Shown here in pieces: positions 8,936-18,900 of a stretch of 64,000 nt of DNA (its first letter is position 1; every line of letters begins with the position of its first letter). The stretch comes from SZUA-309 sp965233675 (GTDB lineage: Bacteria; Pseudomonadota; Gammaproteobacteria; Pseudomonadales; Azotimanducaceae): the NCBI GenBank assembly GCA_965233675.1, contig OZ247498.1, positions 372,001 to 436,000 on the forward strand, in the 5' to 3' direction. The notes under the pieces were generated by a model. The model searched no databases. It saw only the letters and a program-made list of their open reading frames with translations, and was not told the origin of the DNA. Made by a program: the position numbers and the translations under genes.

Positions 8936-9772
8936 ATGAGACTGGAAGGCAAAGTAGCGGTGATTACGGGGGCCGCCAGCGGCTTCGGTCGTGCGGCTGC
9001 GCAACGGTTCGTGGCAGAAGGCGCCCGGGTGGTGCTTGGTGACATTCAGGAAGACGCCGGCCGGGCAGTGGCCGAGGCGCTTGGCGATGCGGCTGTATTC
9101 CAGCGTTGTGATGTGACCCGGGAAGAGGACGTGGCCGGCCTGGTGGATACAGCGGTGGCGCAGTTCGGGCAACTGGATGTGATGTACAACAATGCCGGCA
9201 TCGTCGGTGCGGTCGGTCCGATTTCCACCATGCCGGCGGATGAATGGCAGCTCACCCTGGATATCCATCTGAACGGTTCATTCTATGGCTGCAAACATGC
9301 GGCCAGGGTGATGATGCCGCGAGCAACGGGCAGCATCATCAACATGGCCAGCACCGCCGGTCTGCTCGGCGGTCAGGGACCCCATGCCTATGCCGTGGCC
9401 AAACACGGTCTGATCGGCCTGACCAGGAACGTCGGAGCCGAGCTCTGCCGGTATGGCATCCGGGTGAACTGTATCGCGCCGGCCGGTATGGCCACCGCCA
9501 TGGTGGCAGGGCTTGCCGGTGACCCGGAAGCGATCGAGGCAACCAAGGCGCGTCTGGCGAAAACCTCTCCGCTCAAAGATCGACCCGGGATGGCAGAAGA
9601 TGTTGCAAACGCAGCGCTCTGGCTTGCCAGCGACGAATCCGGTTACACCAATGGACTGACGCTCACCACGGATGCAGGGGTGACAACGGGCGCCTCTGCC
9701 AGTTCGCCGCCGTTCGATGAGCATCAGCCGCTGATACGGGAAGCGGGCAAACGGGGCATCGAAGCCGAGTGA
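8936..9772 (+). CDS. SDR family oxidoreductase
   Basis: A 278-residue classical SDR with TGAASGFG (11-18), NNAG, and the YAVAK catalytic pair Tyr152/Lys156, preceded by NMASTAG. The start at ATG 8936 follows a GGGAGAGGGG ribosome site. Its C-terminus is about 25 residues longer than a minimal SDR and rich in Ser, Pro and Glu. It resembles cyclohexanol- or alcohol-dehydrogenase-like SDRs in catabolic clusters; the substrate is not identifiable. It sits 64 bp after CoA-transferase copy 2 and 22 bp before the acyl-CoA ligase, so an operon is likely. Confidence 0.88.
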   Translation: MRLEGKVAVITGAASGFGRAAAQRFVAEGARVVLGDIQEDAGRAVAEALGDAAVFQRCDVTREEDVAGLVDTAVAQFGQLDVMYNNAGIVGAVGPISTMPADEWQLTLDIHLNGSFYGCKHAARVMMPRATGSIINMASTAGLLGGQGPHAYAVAKHGLIGLTRNVGAELCRYGIRVNCIAPAGMATAMVAGLAGDPEAIEATKARLAKTSPLKDRPGMAEDVANAALWLASDESGYTNGLTLTTDAGVTTGASASSPPFDEHQPLIREAGKRGIEAE

Positions 9773-9794
9773 GCATTTCAGACGGGAGACATTC

Positions 9795-11333
9795 ATGACC
9801 ACATTTGCTGCTGCGTTGGCTGCACAACGGCCGGATGAAGTCGCCGTGCGTGATCCCGTTACCGCACTTTCCTGGGCAGAGGTGGACGAGGTGCTGAACA
9901 GGGCGGTGAACGGATTGCTCGGCCTGGATCTGGGGCCGGATCGGCGGATGGCCGTGTTCGCTGAAAACGCAGTGGAAACAGGGCTCGCCAATCTCGCCGG
10001 GTTGCTGGCCGGCGTGTCCGTCGTGCCGGTGAACTTCCACCTCACCGCCGAGGAAGTGGCCTATATTCTCAATGACTCCGGCGCACGCGTGTTGTTCGTG
10101 GATCCTTCCACGGCTGAACGGGGGGCGACGGCGGCATTGGAATCGGACGTGCACACGGTTGTGGGCTGGGGGAATATCGAGTCGGAGAGAGCGGGGCAGA
10201 TCCGGCCCTGGACGGCCTGGCTGGAAGATAACGATCCGTCAGATCCTCCGAATGACATGCCGCCCCAACCGAACCTGCTGTACACCTCGGGCACCACCGG
10301 GCGTCCCAAAGGCACACCGCTACCGCCGACCATGTTCGCCGGGGGCGACACGGTGCGCGAACATCTGGCGCGGATGGCGGAAGCAGCCCAGGCCCGCGGA
10401 GTCAGTGGCACGCAGCTGGTGGTGGGTCCCATGTACCACACCGGTCCGCTGTCCAGCACCCGGATGCTTGCCGCGGGCGTCGCATCCGTGATTCTGGGCC
10501 GATTCGATGCGGAAAAGACGCTTGCCGCCATCGAGCAGTATCAGATCGCCAGTACGCTCATGGTACCGACTCACTTTGTCAGACTGCTGGCCCTGCCGGA
10601 TGAGGTAAAGGCCAGATACGACGTGAGCTCCATCCAGCAGGTGAGCCATACGGGCGCCAAGTGTCCGGTTGATGTGAAGAAAGCCATGATCGACTGGTTC
10701 GGGCCCGTGCTGTTCGAGGCTTACGGCGCCAGCGAAGTGGGTACGACCAATGCCATCGGTTCGGAGGAATGGCTGGCGCATCCGGGTTCCGTGGGAAAAA
10801 CCCTGCCGCCCTTCGAGGCCATGATTCTGGATGATGACAACAACCCGTTGCCGCCGAATACGGAGGGCAGGCTCTTTTTCAAGGACACCACGGGCAGGGG
10901 CGTGGTCTATCACAACGCGCCCGAAAAGCAGGCCGAAGCCCATATCGCCCCAGGCGTTTTTACCCTGGGGGAAATTGCCTATATGGACGAAGACGGCTAC
11001 GTGTATATCACCGACCGCTTCAGCGACATGATCGTTTCCGGCGGGGTGAACGTCTATCCGGCAGAAGCGGAGCAAGTGCTGATTGATCACCCGGCAGTGC
11101 TCGACGTGGCCTGCATCGGGGTGCCGAACGCGGAGATGGGGGAAGAGTTGAAGGCGCTGGTGATCCTGAAACCGGAGGCGGAGGCAGATGCAGAGGCGAT
11201 GATCGACTGGTGTCGGGCCCGGCTGTCACACTACAAGTGTCCGCGCTCGGTGGACTACGTGGATGACCTGGGTCGCAACACCATGGGCAAGATCAACAAG
11301 CGGAAGCTGCGTCGGCCTTACTGGGACGATTAA
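9795..11333 (+). CDS. Acyl-CoA synthetase (AMP-dependent ligase)
   Basis: A 512-residue ANL-superfamily enzyme. It has the ATP-binding loop YTSGTTGRPKG, the adenine motif YGASEVGT, the hinge-type motif ITDRFSDMIVSGGVNVYP, and a C-terminal catalytic lysine candidate in NTMGKINKRKL. It should activate a carboxylic acid to its CoA thioester through an acyl-adenylate. The family includes medium-chain and aromatic acid ligases, and the residues seen do not decide which. It is the last gene of the CoA-transferase/SDR/ligase run and is convergent with the truncated haemoglobin gene. Confidence 0.92.
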   Translation: MTTFAAALAAQRPDEVAVRDPVTALSWAEVDEVLNRAVNGLLGLDLGPDRRMAVFAENAVETGLANLAGLLAGVSVVPVNFHLTAEEVAYILNDSGARVLFVDPSTAERGATAALESDVHTVVGWGNIESERAGQIRPWTAWLEDNDPSDPPNDMPPQPNLLYTSGTTGRPKGTPLPPTMFAGGDTVREHLARMAEAAQARGVSGTQLVVGPMYHTGPLSSTRMLAAGVASVILGRFDAEKTLAAIEQYQIASTLMVPTHFVRLLALPDEVKARYDVSSIQQVSHTGAKCPVDVKKAMIDWFGPVLFEAYGASEVGTTNAIGSEEWLAHPGSVGKTLPPFEAMILDDDNNPLPPNTEGRLFFKDTTGRGVVYHNAPEKQAEAHIAPGVFTLGEIAYMDEDGYVYITDRFSDMIVSGGVNVYPAEAEQVLIDHPAVLDVACIGVPNAEMGEELKALVILKPEAEADAEAMIDWCRARLSHYKCPRSVDYVDDLGRNTMGKINKRKLRRPYWDD

Positions 11334-11357
11334 CCTCGTCCAATCAGCCAGAGGCGA

Positions 11358-11789
11358 TCAACCGACGGCGATGATGTTCGGATCTCGCGGCTGCTCGGGC
11401 CTGGGTCCGGAGTGGTCCTGATTGCGTACCGTATCCGCGATCCGGAACATGGGGTCCCTGAGCATGGTCTTCAACTCATCGCTGGCGCCGATCCGCGCCA
11501 GCGCCTCATCCATGCAGAGCAGCCATTGATCCCGTTCCTTCGGCCCGATGGCGTAAGGCTCGTGGGCTTCGGTCAGGCAGACGGTGCCTTTCAGCGCCTG
11601 GTAGACCGGCGGCCCACCCATCCAGCCAGTCAGGTAGGCGGTGAGCATGCGCTTGATGTCGTCCAGATTGTCGGCGTGCATGGCGCGAACGTCTGCCGCC
11701 TGGGGCATTTCGTCCATGACGTCGTAGAAGGCCTCCGCCAGAGCTTTGACGCCGTCCTGGCCGAGAATTTCGTAGGGGGTGTCTGCCAT
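11358..11789 (-). CDS. Group II truncated haemoglobin
   Basis: A 143-residue haem protein of the two-over-two globin type. It begins TPYEILGQDGVKALAEAFYDVM, has LTGWMGGPPVYQ, and carries the conserved distal segment EAHEPYAIGPKERDQWLLCM, typical of group II (trHbO-like) proteins. Such globins bind oxygen or NO and are often implicated in oxygen delivery or NO detoxification. Here it lies between the acyl-CoA ligase and a TetR gene, 27 bp downstream of the latter on the same strand. It is therefore probably co-transcribed with the regulator and may support the nearby oxygenase. Confidence 0.9.
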   Translation of the reverse strand: MADTPYEILGQDGVKALAEAFYDVMDEMPQAADVRAMHADNLDDIKRMLTAYLTGWMGGPPVYQALKGTVCLTEAHEPYAIGPKERDQWLLCMDEALARIGASDELKTMLRDPMFRIADTVRNQDHSGPRPEQPRDPNIIAVG

Positions 11790-11816
11790 CAGTGATGCTC
11801 CTGAGCAGCCGGATTG

Positions 11817-12467
11817 TCAGCCGTTGCCGGACTGGCGTCCAGCGGATAGTTTCTTTGCGCACGCCGGAGTCATCCCCGGCAGCAGGGCGTGCAACTCCGC
11901 ACGGACGTAGGTGTCTTCCACCGCGTGCAAAGGGATATGCCCGTGGGTCCAGAGCAGGATGACCGACCAGCTGCTCACCCCCCACTGCTGGGCGAAAAAG
12001 TCCACGTCGATGTCTTTGCGCATCTCTCCCAGCGCCTGCATTTCGACGATCAGCTCGCGCCGGAGGCCGATTGCGTCGTGCAGCAGCATCTTCGCGATCG
12101 GATCCGTGGGCCTGGCGTTGAACAGCATCCGCGCCATGGCTTCGGCATATCTTGGATTCCTGACGATGTTTCTGGCATAGGCGCGGGCCCGAGCCTCCGC
12201 CGCCTCCAGCCCCCTCAGTTGCTCCGGCACGGAGGTGGCAAGCTGAACCAGCAGATCCTCCAGTGCCGCCAGTACGAGCCCATCTTTGTTGTCATAGAGA
12301 TTGTAGAGGGTGGTTGGAGAGACGGCGGATTCGGTTGCCACGTCCCGCATGCTCAACCCTTCATAGCCGGACCTGGAGAGATGCTGGCGGACGGTTTCAA
12401 GAATCCGTTCGCGCCGCTGTAGCTGCCGTGGGGTCAGATTGATCTGCTGTTCGTCACTGGGATCCAC
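11817..12467 (-). CDS. TetR family transcriptional regulator
   Basis: A regulator of about 216 residues with a typical N-terminal helix-turn-helix (ERILETVRQHL, then LSMRDVATESAVSPTTLYN and YDNKDGLV) and a helical ligand-binding C-terminal domain. The start is uncertain. A GTG at 12467 gives a normal TetR length and leaves 82 bp to the divergent Rieske oxygenase; an ATG at 12587 would overlap that gene's coding region. The imperfect palindrome at 12491-12504 is a plausible operator. By position it probably controls itself, the haemoglobin and the oxygenase. Confidence 0.88.
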   Translation of the reverse strand: MDPSDEQQINLTPRQLQRRERILETVRQHLSRSGYEGLSMRDVATESAVSPTTLYNLYDNKDGLVLAALEDLLVQLATSVPEQLRGLEAAEARARAYARNIVRNPRYAEAMARMLFNARPTDPIAKMLLHDAIGLRRELIVEMQALGEMRKDIDVDFFAQQWGVSSWSVILLWTHGHIPLHAVEDTYVRAELHALLPGMTPACAKKLSAGRQSGNG

Positions 12468-12490
12468 GTTCGGGCCGGTCCGGAAATAGT

Positions 12491-12504
12491 TGTAACATGC
12501 TACA
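12491..12504. promoter_or_regulatory. Candidate TetR operator palindrome
   Basis: TGTAACATGCTACA is a 14 bp inverted repeat. The TGTA and TACA arms and the CATG core are symmetric, with a single mismatched position per half. It lies between the divergent TetR and Rieske genes. An ACTAAT/TACACT stretch that could be a -10 box overlaps or abuts it, so a bound repressor could block the oxygenase promoter. This is a sequence pattern only. Confidence 0.5.
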
Positions 12505-12549
12505 CTAATTGCCCGGTGACGGTAGGACGGTAGAGAGGCAGAGATAACG

Positions 12550-14145
12550 ATGGCACAAGCAACTGTCGAGGGTGGCGTGCGAACCATGGATGATGCCTTC
12601 GCCGAACTGCTGGCGGCGGATACACACCCGGAGAATATCAGCGATGCGCTGAGACGAAACCAGCCGCTGCCGCCCGGGCCTTCCCTGGTGCCGGTTGCCC
12701 GCTATATAGACCGGCGCTACCACGAGCTGGAAAAGGTGCGTCTCTGGAGCCGAACCTGGCAGATGGCGGCTCATGAGGACGACTTCGAGAACGTCGGAGA
12801 TGTGGTGCCCTACGACATCGCCACCCGTTCCTACCTGATCGTTCGGGTCGCCGAGGACGAGTACAAGGCCTTTTACAATGCCTGTCTGCACCGCGGCCGG
12901 AAGCTCCGGGAAAGCCGGGCCAAGGGATTGGATGAGCTGCGCTGTGCGTTCCACGGCTGGGCCTGGAACATCGATGGCAGCCTCAAGCAGATTCCCTGTG
13001 CATACGATTACGCCGGTCTGAATCGGGAGGAAGAGTCGCTACCCGAGGTGAAGGTCGGGCGCTTCGGGCGCTTCATTTTCATCAATCCCGATCCGGATTG
13101 TACCCCGCTGGAAGATCATCTCGGCGATCTGGGCACGCACTTCGAACTGCTGCCTTATGAGAAGCGCTTCAAGATGGCGCACGTCGCCAAAGTGATCCGA
13201 GCCAACTGGAAGGTGGTGCAGGAAGCCTTCATGGAGTCCTACCACGTGCTGATGACGCACCCGGAAATCCTCACCGGCGGCGCGCATGACATGTGCACCA
13301 AATATGACGCCTTCGAGAATTACTCCCGCGCCATCCGCTGTGGGGCATTGGAAAGCAAGGGGATGCCTGCCTGGGATCCGCTTCCTGAAGACGGTGAACA
13401 CATTCTGCGTCACCCGTTGAATGGCTGGGTGTATCAGAAAGTGGCCGAGGACGTGGTGGAGGTCACCACCCCGAAGGGCGTCAGCGGCACCTTCAACGTC
13501 AATGGTGACTGGCTGGAAGGTGAGCTCAAGGATGCCAATCCACACCTCACCCTCTGGGTGGGCGGCCGGCAGACGTCCGGCCCGGGTATGGAGGCAGCCA
13601 TGAGTGATCCGGAGGTGGCTGAACGACTCAAGGAAAAACTGGGTGCAAACGCCTCGCCCCGGGCCATGGGCGCGGAACTGCAGCGGCAGATGTTGAAGGA
13701 CTCCATCCCTTCTCTGGCAGACAGCATCCCGGATGTGGAGCTTTCCTCCGCCATGTTTCTCACCGTGTTCCCAAACTGGCACCCTTGGGGATCCTTCAAT
13801 CAGATCAACTACCGTTTCCGCCCGAATGGAGACAACCACGAAGAGTGCATCATGGAGTGCATGTTCCTGGCGCCGATTCCGGAAAGCGGTGAGTACGAAC
13901 CGGTGCGGGAGATTCACTGGCTGACGCCGGACCAGGATTGGACCGATGCACCGGAGCTCGGGATGCTGGCCAGAATCTTCAATCAGGATCAGCGCAACCT
14001 GCCCTTTGTTTACGAAGGCCTGAAGGCCACGGCCCGGGAGCATATCCGCTTCGCCGACTACAACGAGCTGAAGCTGCGGCATTTCCATCAGCTGTATGAG
14101 CAGTGGGTGGGAGACGATTTGCATGCGGTCCCGTCGGACCCATAG
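12550..14145 (+). CDS. Rieske non-haem iron ring-hydroxylating oxygenase, alpha subunit
   Basis: A 531-residue oxygenase. The Rieske [2Fe-2S] ligands are Cys112-x-His114 and Cys132-x2-His135. The catalytic iron site lies in EAFMESYHVLMTHPE, with His232 and His237 and a bridging-type Asp/Glu nearby. A C-terminal START-like domain follows. The chain is about 80-100 residues longer than many alpha subunits. No beta subunit, ferredoxin or reductase gene is adjacent, so electrons must come from elsewhere. Homologues include aromatic, terpenoid and steroid oxygenases and demethylases. The divergent TetR gene suggests ligand-controlled expression. Confidence 0.92.
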   Translation: MAQATVEGGVRTMDDAFAELLAADTHPENISDALRRNQPLPPGPSLVPVARYIDRRYHELEKVRLWSRTWQMAAHEDDFENVGDVVPYDIATRSYLIVRVAEDEYKAFYNACLHRGRKLRESRAKGLDELRCAFHGWAWNIDGSLKQIPCAYDYAGLNREEESLPEVKVGRFGRFIFINPDPDCTPLEDHLGDLGTHFELLPYEKRFKMAHVAKVIRANWKVVQEAFMESYHVLMTHPEILTGGAHDMCTKYDAFENYSRAIRCGALESKGMPAWDPLPEDGEHILRHPLNGWVYQKVAEDVVEVTTPKGVSGTFNVNGDWLEGELKDANPHLTLWVGGRQTSGPGMEAAMSDPEVAERLKEKLGANASPRAMGAELQRQMLKDSIPSLADSIPDVELSSAMFLTVFPNWHPWGSFNQINYRFRPNGDNHEECIMECMFLAPIPESGEYEPVREIHWLTPDQDWTDAPELGMLARIFNQDQRNLPFVYEGLKATAREHIRFADYNELKLRHFHQLYEQWVGDDLHAVPSDP

Positions 14146-14218
14146 ACTGAAACTGCGAGTGGCGGATTCAGCGCCCGTTTGCGCTCTATAGAGGGAACTT
14201 CAGCAAAAAGGACTTTCG

Positions 14219-15868
14219 ATGCGCTCGGATAACCGGGAAGTGAAGCCCTGGCTTACGCTGATGCAGGTGTTCGCGGTCGCGCTCCTGACCATCAATACCG
14301 TAGCCGCAGATACCAACTATGTGGTCGGCATAGACCGCAATTACTTCGTCCGGGCGATCGACTGGGTCGACACCGGCCCCGAAACCCGCGTGCTCGTGCT
14401 CACCTATCCGAGTACGGACCAGCCACACATCCGGGAAGGATGCACCGTCAACTTCTACAGCCTGGCGCTGCGCCCCGGGCTTGAAAGCATGCAGCTGGTG
14501 CCGCTGGTCGAGAACTACTGTGGCCACAGGCTGGAAGAGAGCGGGCGCCTTCTGGCGAACGGCGATGCGGTTCTTCTCATGGACGATCGCGTCGAGACCT
14601 TCCGACCCGGCACCGGCCGGATTGCCGGCTGGTCGTTAGCCGAGGTCCCCGAGCTGCAGCGATACCCGTCCGCTATCACTCATGACATCCGCACCATTGA
14701 TGTCTACCCGGATGGCTCGGTGGTGTTTGCCTCCGGATTTCCCCGGGCGCGCGGCGATATAGAAACGCCTTCTGCCGTCGTAGCGGGTCTCTCCCAGACG
14801 GGAGATCTGCAGTGGGAATACATATTCGATGAGCGAGGGGTGCAACTGGCGCCCATGGATATCTGGGCGACTGCGGATGGCGGTGCGTTGCTGCATGTGC
14901 GGGCGAGCCCGATGCGGGGCGCGGGCATGCCTGACGGCGTGGCACCTGCCGGTATGCCTGATTCTGAACACCGGCTGTACCGCATGTCCGCCAGTGGCAG
15001 GGTTTCCGAACCTGTTGTCATCGCCGAGACCCGTATTTCCACTGCGCCGGTGGAACTGCCTGACATTACCGTCGATCCGGAGGGCTATCGGGCGGCACTC
15101 AACGCCGCAGTAAACGCTTCAGTCTACAACTCCTATTCTGCCGGCCAACTCGTCGGGCATGCCCGGCCCGATGGTTCGATCGATCTGTTGCTGGGCCGCG
15201 GAACCAAAGAAGTTCGCGTCGTACGGATCGACCCCGAGGGGCGGGCCGTTCTGGACGAGGTACTGACAGAAGATATCCAGACGGAGCAACACCGTCGCTG
15301 GCAGGATGGATTCATCACTGGCGATGTGCTGACGATTTTCGGCACCCTGGGGCTCAAGGAAACGCGCTTGCCCCAGGGCTATGCAAGCAGTCTCGATCTG
15401 GGCTCGAAACAGCTGTCCACGAAGCTCGCCCCCCTGGAAGGTCCTGGTCTGGAAGCCGCCATCAATGCCCGGGACGCAGAGCGGCGCTTTCTGGAGCACG
15501 ACCCGTCGCAGCAACCGCAGCTGATTGCCAGGCTCGCTGCCAATCCGCTGCTTGTCTCGGTGATTCATCGGAACCGTAAACAGGCACTCCAGATCACCGA
15601 AGTGGACGACACACTGCAGTCCTATCCCCCGGTCAAAGAGACGTCTGCCGCCGTGTTGCCGAATTCGTCGACCGTTGATCCCGCTCGCGCGTTTACTGAA
15701 TGCGATTGCAGCTGCGAAACACTGTCCTCGATGAAGCTGAGAAGCGACTACCTGAAGGCTGAATCGAAGACGACCGGACAGCCGCCGCCGATTGATGAGC
15801 TGATGCTCATGTCTCAGTGTTTCATCCGTTGTCAGCAGAACATGATGGCCTGCATGCAGCAGCGGTAA
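14219..15868 (+). CDS. Exported protein of unknown function with Cys-rich tail
   Basis: I do not recognise this 549-residue protein. Residues 1-30 form a likely signal peptide (a basic start, then LMQVFAVALLTINTVAA). The middle is rich in beta strands with short repeats such as GDAVLLMDD, DGSVVFASGF and DGGALLHV, compatible with a beta-propeller-like fold. The last 60 residues carry clustered cysteines (CDCSCETL, CFIRCQQNMMAC) that could form disulfides or bind metal. A ribosome site (AAGGA) precedes the ATG. It lies 34 bp upstream of the giant VWA protein gene and is likely co-expressed with it. Confidence 0.8.
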   Translation: MRSDNREVKPWLTLMQVFAVALLTINTVAADTNYVVGIDRNYFVRAIDWVDTGPETRVLVLTYPSTDQPHIREGCTVNFYSLALRPGLESMQLVPLVENYCGHRLEESGRLLANGDAVLLMDDRVETFRPGTGRIAGWSLAEVPELQRYPSAITHDIRTIDVYPDGSVVFASGFPRARGDIETPSAVVAGLSQTGDLQWEYIFDERGVQLAPMDIWATADGGALLHVRASPMRGAGMPDGVAPAGMPDSEHRLYRMSASGRVSEPVVIAETRISTAPVELPDITVDPEGYRAALNAAVNASVYNSYSAGQLVGHARPDGSIDLLLGRGTKEVRVVRIDPEGRAVLDEVLTEDIQTEQHRRWQDGFITGDVLTIFGTLGLKETRLPQGYASSLDLGSKQLSTKLAPLEGPGLEAAINARDAERRFLEHDPSQQPQLIARLAANPLLVSVIHRNRKQALQITEVDDTLQSYPPVKETSAAVLPNSSTVDPARAFTECDCSCETLSSMKLRSDYLKAESKTTGQPPPIDELMLMSQCFIRCQQNMMACMQQR

Positions 15869-15902
15869 GGCCGGTCAACAGCCATGGGAGGGGGATAGGT
15901 TC

Positions 15903-18900
15903 GTGCCGGAAGATATCGCCAGTAGAAACGTCGCCTGGCAGGCGCGGTTGCTTCGATTTGCCTTTAGCGTTCTGGCCGGCTCTGCGTTTGCGCTGGCCGC
16001 ACTGGCCGAGCAGGCGCTGGTGGATGCGGAACCGAACGATACCCCGCAGACGGCCACTGAGTTTTCTGCCCCTATGCGGCTCATGGGCACCATGCCCTCC
16101 GGGGATCAGGACGCCTGGCTGTGGACGGTTTCCGACGAGGATGCCGGCCGCCGCTGGAGCCTGGAACTCATGGGGCTTCCCGGACTTCTGACCATCGTCG
16201 AAGTCCTGCAGCTCGAGTACACGGAAACCGGCGAGGTTGCTCAGGCGGGCAGACTGCTCCGGCTGGGCAGTCGGGACGGCCAGCGTCCCGCGATGAGTGA
16301 AGGGCTCATCTTCGAACCTGGCGAGTACCTGCTCGGCATGGCCCGGTCCGGTGGCTCCAGCGGGTTCCGGCCGGTGGATGGGCTTGCGTTCGGTGCGGCC
16401 GGATCCGAGCTCATGGACGGTGCCCCGGCAGATGTGGTCAGTTCTGACCGCTCAACCGCCTATCGGCTGTTTATCACTGAAGCGTCGAGGTTGCCCCCCA
16501 GCGGCGGCGCTACCCCGAATACACGGGCCGAGGCCATCGACATCCGGCCGAACCGGGAACGGGCCGTGCTGTTCGCGGATGGTGAGCCGGCCTGGTACCG
16601 GATTGAACTCAGCGAAGCGCAGGCGTCGTCGCGCTGGGACGTCGATGTGCAGGTGCCGGTGGGCCGGCGGATCGAAGCCAGGCTTCATGGCGATGCGGAC
16701 CAGCCTCTGCTCATCGTGCGTAACGATGAAGACGGCAAAGCCACCCTTGCAGACATCAGCCTGCCGGCAGGCGCTTACCACGTGGAGGTCCGCCCGCTGC
16801 TGTCCGGAACGGCCGAGGCAGGATTCGTGCAGACGCTCATGCTCACTGAAACGGGCCAGCGCGTTGCGGGCAGTGAGGCGGAACCCAACGACCGGTGGGC
16901 GCTGGCCAATCACAGCGATGACGAGGCCTGCTGCACAGGACAGATCGGCACGAGGACGGACAGAGATTTCTTTCGTTTTACCTTCGCAGAGGAAGATCTC
17001 GAGACGCTGCTGAAGCTTGTGGTGGAAACGGCGACGGACCAGCAGCTGGACGTCTGCCTTCTGGACAATGAGGGGGCCAGCATCCAGTGCCGACGGGCCA
17101 TGGGCACGGTAAGGATGAACGATCTGCTGCTTGCGCCCGGGACCTTTGGGGTCAGTGTTGCGGGCAGGACGGAAGGGGTCGAGTACCGTCTTGGCTTCGA
17201 AGCGGCTGGTCCGATCGAACCTGGCCGGGAATCCGAGCCGAATGACAAGCTGGCGTACGCAGTGGGGACGCCGGAGAACAACCGCATCAAGGGGGCCTTC
17301 GACGGCAGAGATGATGTGGACTTCTACCGCTTCGTGATCGACGACGAACCGCAGCTCTGGCGGGTGATGGTGGTCGGAGAGAATATCGCAGACATCGAGT
17401 ATCGTGATTCGATCGGTGCCCTCAATCAGCGCCTGGAGGCTGCACCCGATCAGCGCCGGGTGTCGCTGGAGAATCTGTTCCTGCTGCCTGGGACCCATCA
17501 CATCGCGGTCAGTGGTCGCGCGGCCGGCGACTACACGCTGCTGGCGCGAAAGCTGGGTCCACCGGATCCGAATGGAGAGCTGGAGCCGAACGACGACGAG
17601 AGCCGGATGCAGACGCTGCGCATCGGTCAGACGCGGACCGGTTTGCTCAGCAATCCTAAAGATACTGATCTCTACAGATTCCATCTCGCCGGCTGGGACA
17701 ATATCCGGTTGGCGATCAATCCGCCTGCCGACGGCAAGCTGGCGGCGGAGTTGTATCACGACGGAATGCGCATAGGCGCCGCGCGTCGAACGGATGGCGA
17801 GCTGGTGTTGACCGGGCTCTTTCCGCCTGGAGACTACCGCCTGGTGTTGGCACCACGTGAGGTCAGTGATGCCGAATATGAACTCAGTCTGACCCGCGGC
17901 GACCGCTATGTCTGTGCTGACGATTGCGAACCAAACAACAATCCCGTGTTTGCCGGTCTCTTTCCTGCCAGCGGGATTCTCAGAGGCCGGTCCGGTGACT
18001 GGGATGACCTGGACTGGTACGTGCTGCCCGCATCGCCGGCAGCCCGAGCGGCTTCGTTCGTAGTGGATAGACGCAATGATCTGCGCGTTTACGACGCCGA
18101 TCTCAACAACCTCAATTTCACCTACGATCAGGAAGCTGGTGCCTTTCGCGGGACTCTAGCTGCGGGGGAGCGGCACTTTCTGCACGTCGGCAGGCGGATT
18201 CCGGACGACTACGAAGTCACCCTGCTGCTCGGCGATGCGGACGAGCCGCCAGCAGCAGTGGCCGTATTGTCTGCCGAACTCAGCCTGCAGCTTGCCTCCA
18301 CCTCCGTCACGCCTTACGAAGTCTTCGGACAACAGGTTTCCGGCGGGCTGTCGATCCGAAATACCGGAACTTTGCCGCTCGATCTGGCGCTGGAGGCCAC
18401 CACCAGTGATGCCCGATGGCATATGGAGCTAGCCGCAGACGCTGTGTCCCTGAGTCCAGGTGCGATCGAGACCGTGGGCGTCAGCATCGTCGCGCCTCCG
18501 GATGTCTGGGGTGGCATGCCCGTTCGAATCAGCGCACGGGCCGTGGCGGAGGATGGCCGGTTTGTTTCTCAGTCTGTCGATCTCGCCGTGGATCCGGACG
18601 GCCAGGCATCCAACCCGGTGCACGCCTGGCACATCCCACCCGGTCTGCGCGGCGGCATCAACGTCGCCCGAGGCGCGTTCGGTGCCGGCGAAAGCGCTAC
18701 GCCAATGCCGACAGATCTATCCGGGATCCGGCTGGCCGAACTCTTCAACGGGCGTGCCGTTATCGGGCAGGGGCCTTCCTTCAAAGGCAACCGGGGCACA
18801 CCGCAGCAGGTGACGGTGAAACTGGCCGGCGACCGGCCGGTCCCGGTCGCAGGATTCGCGCTCAATCCACTGTATCGGGACTTCAAACATCGCACGCCGA

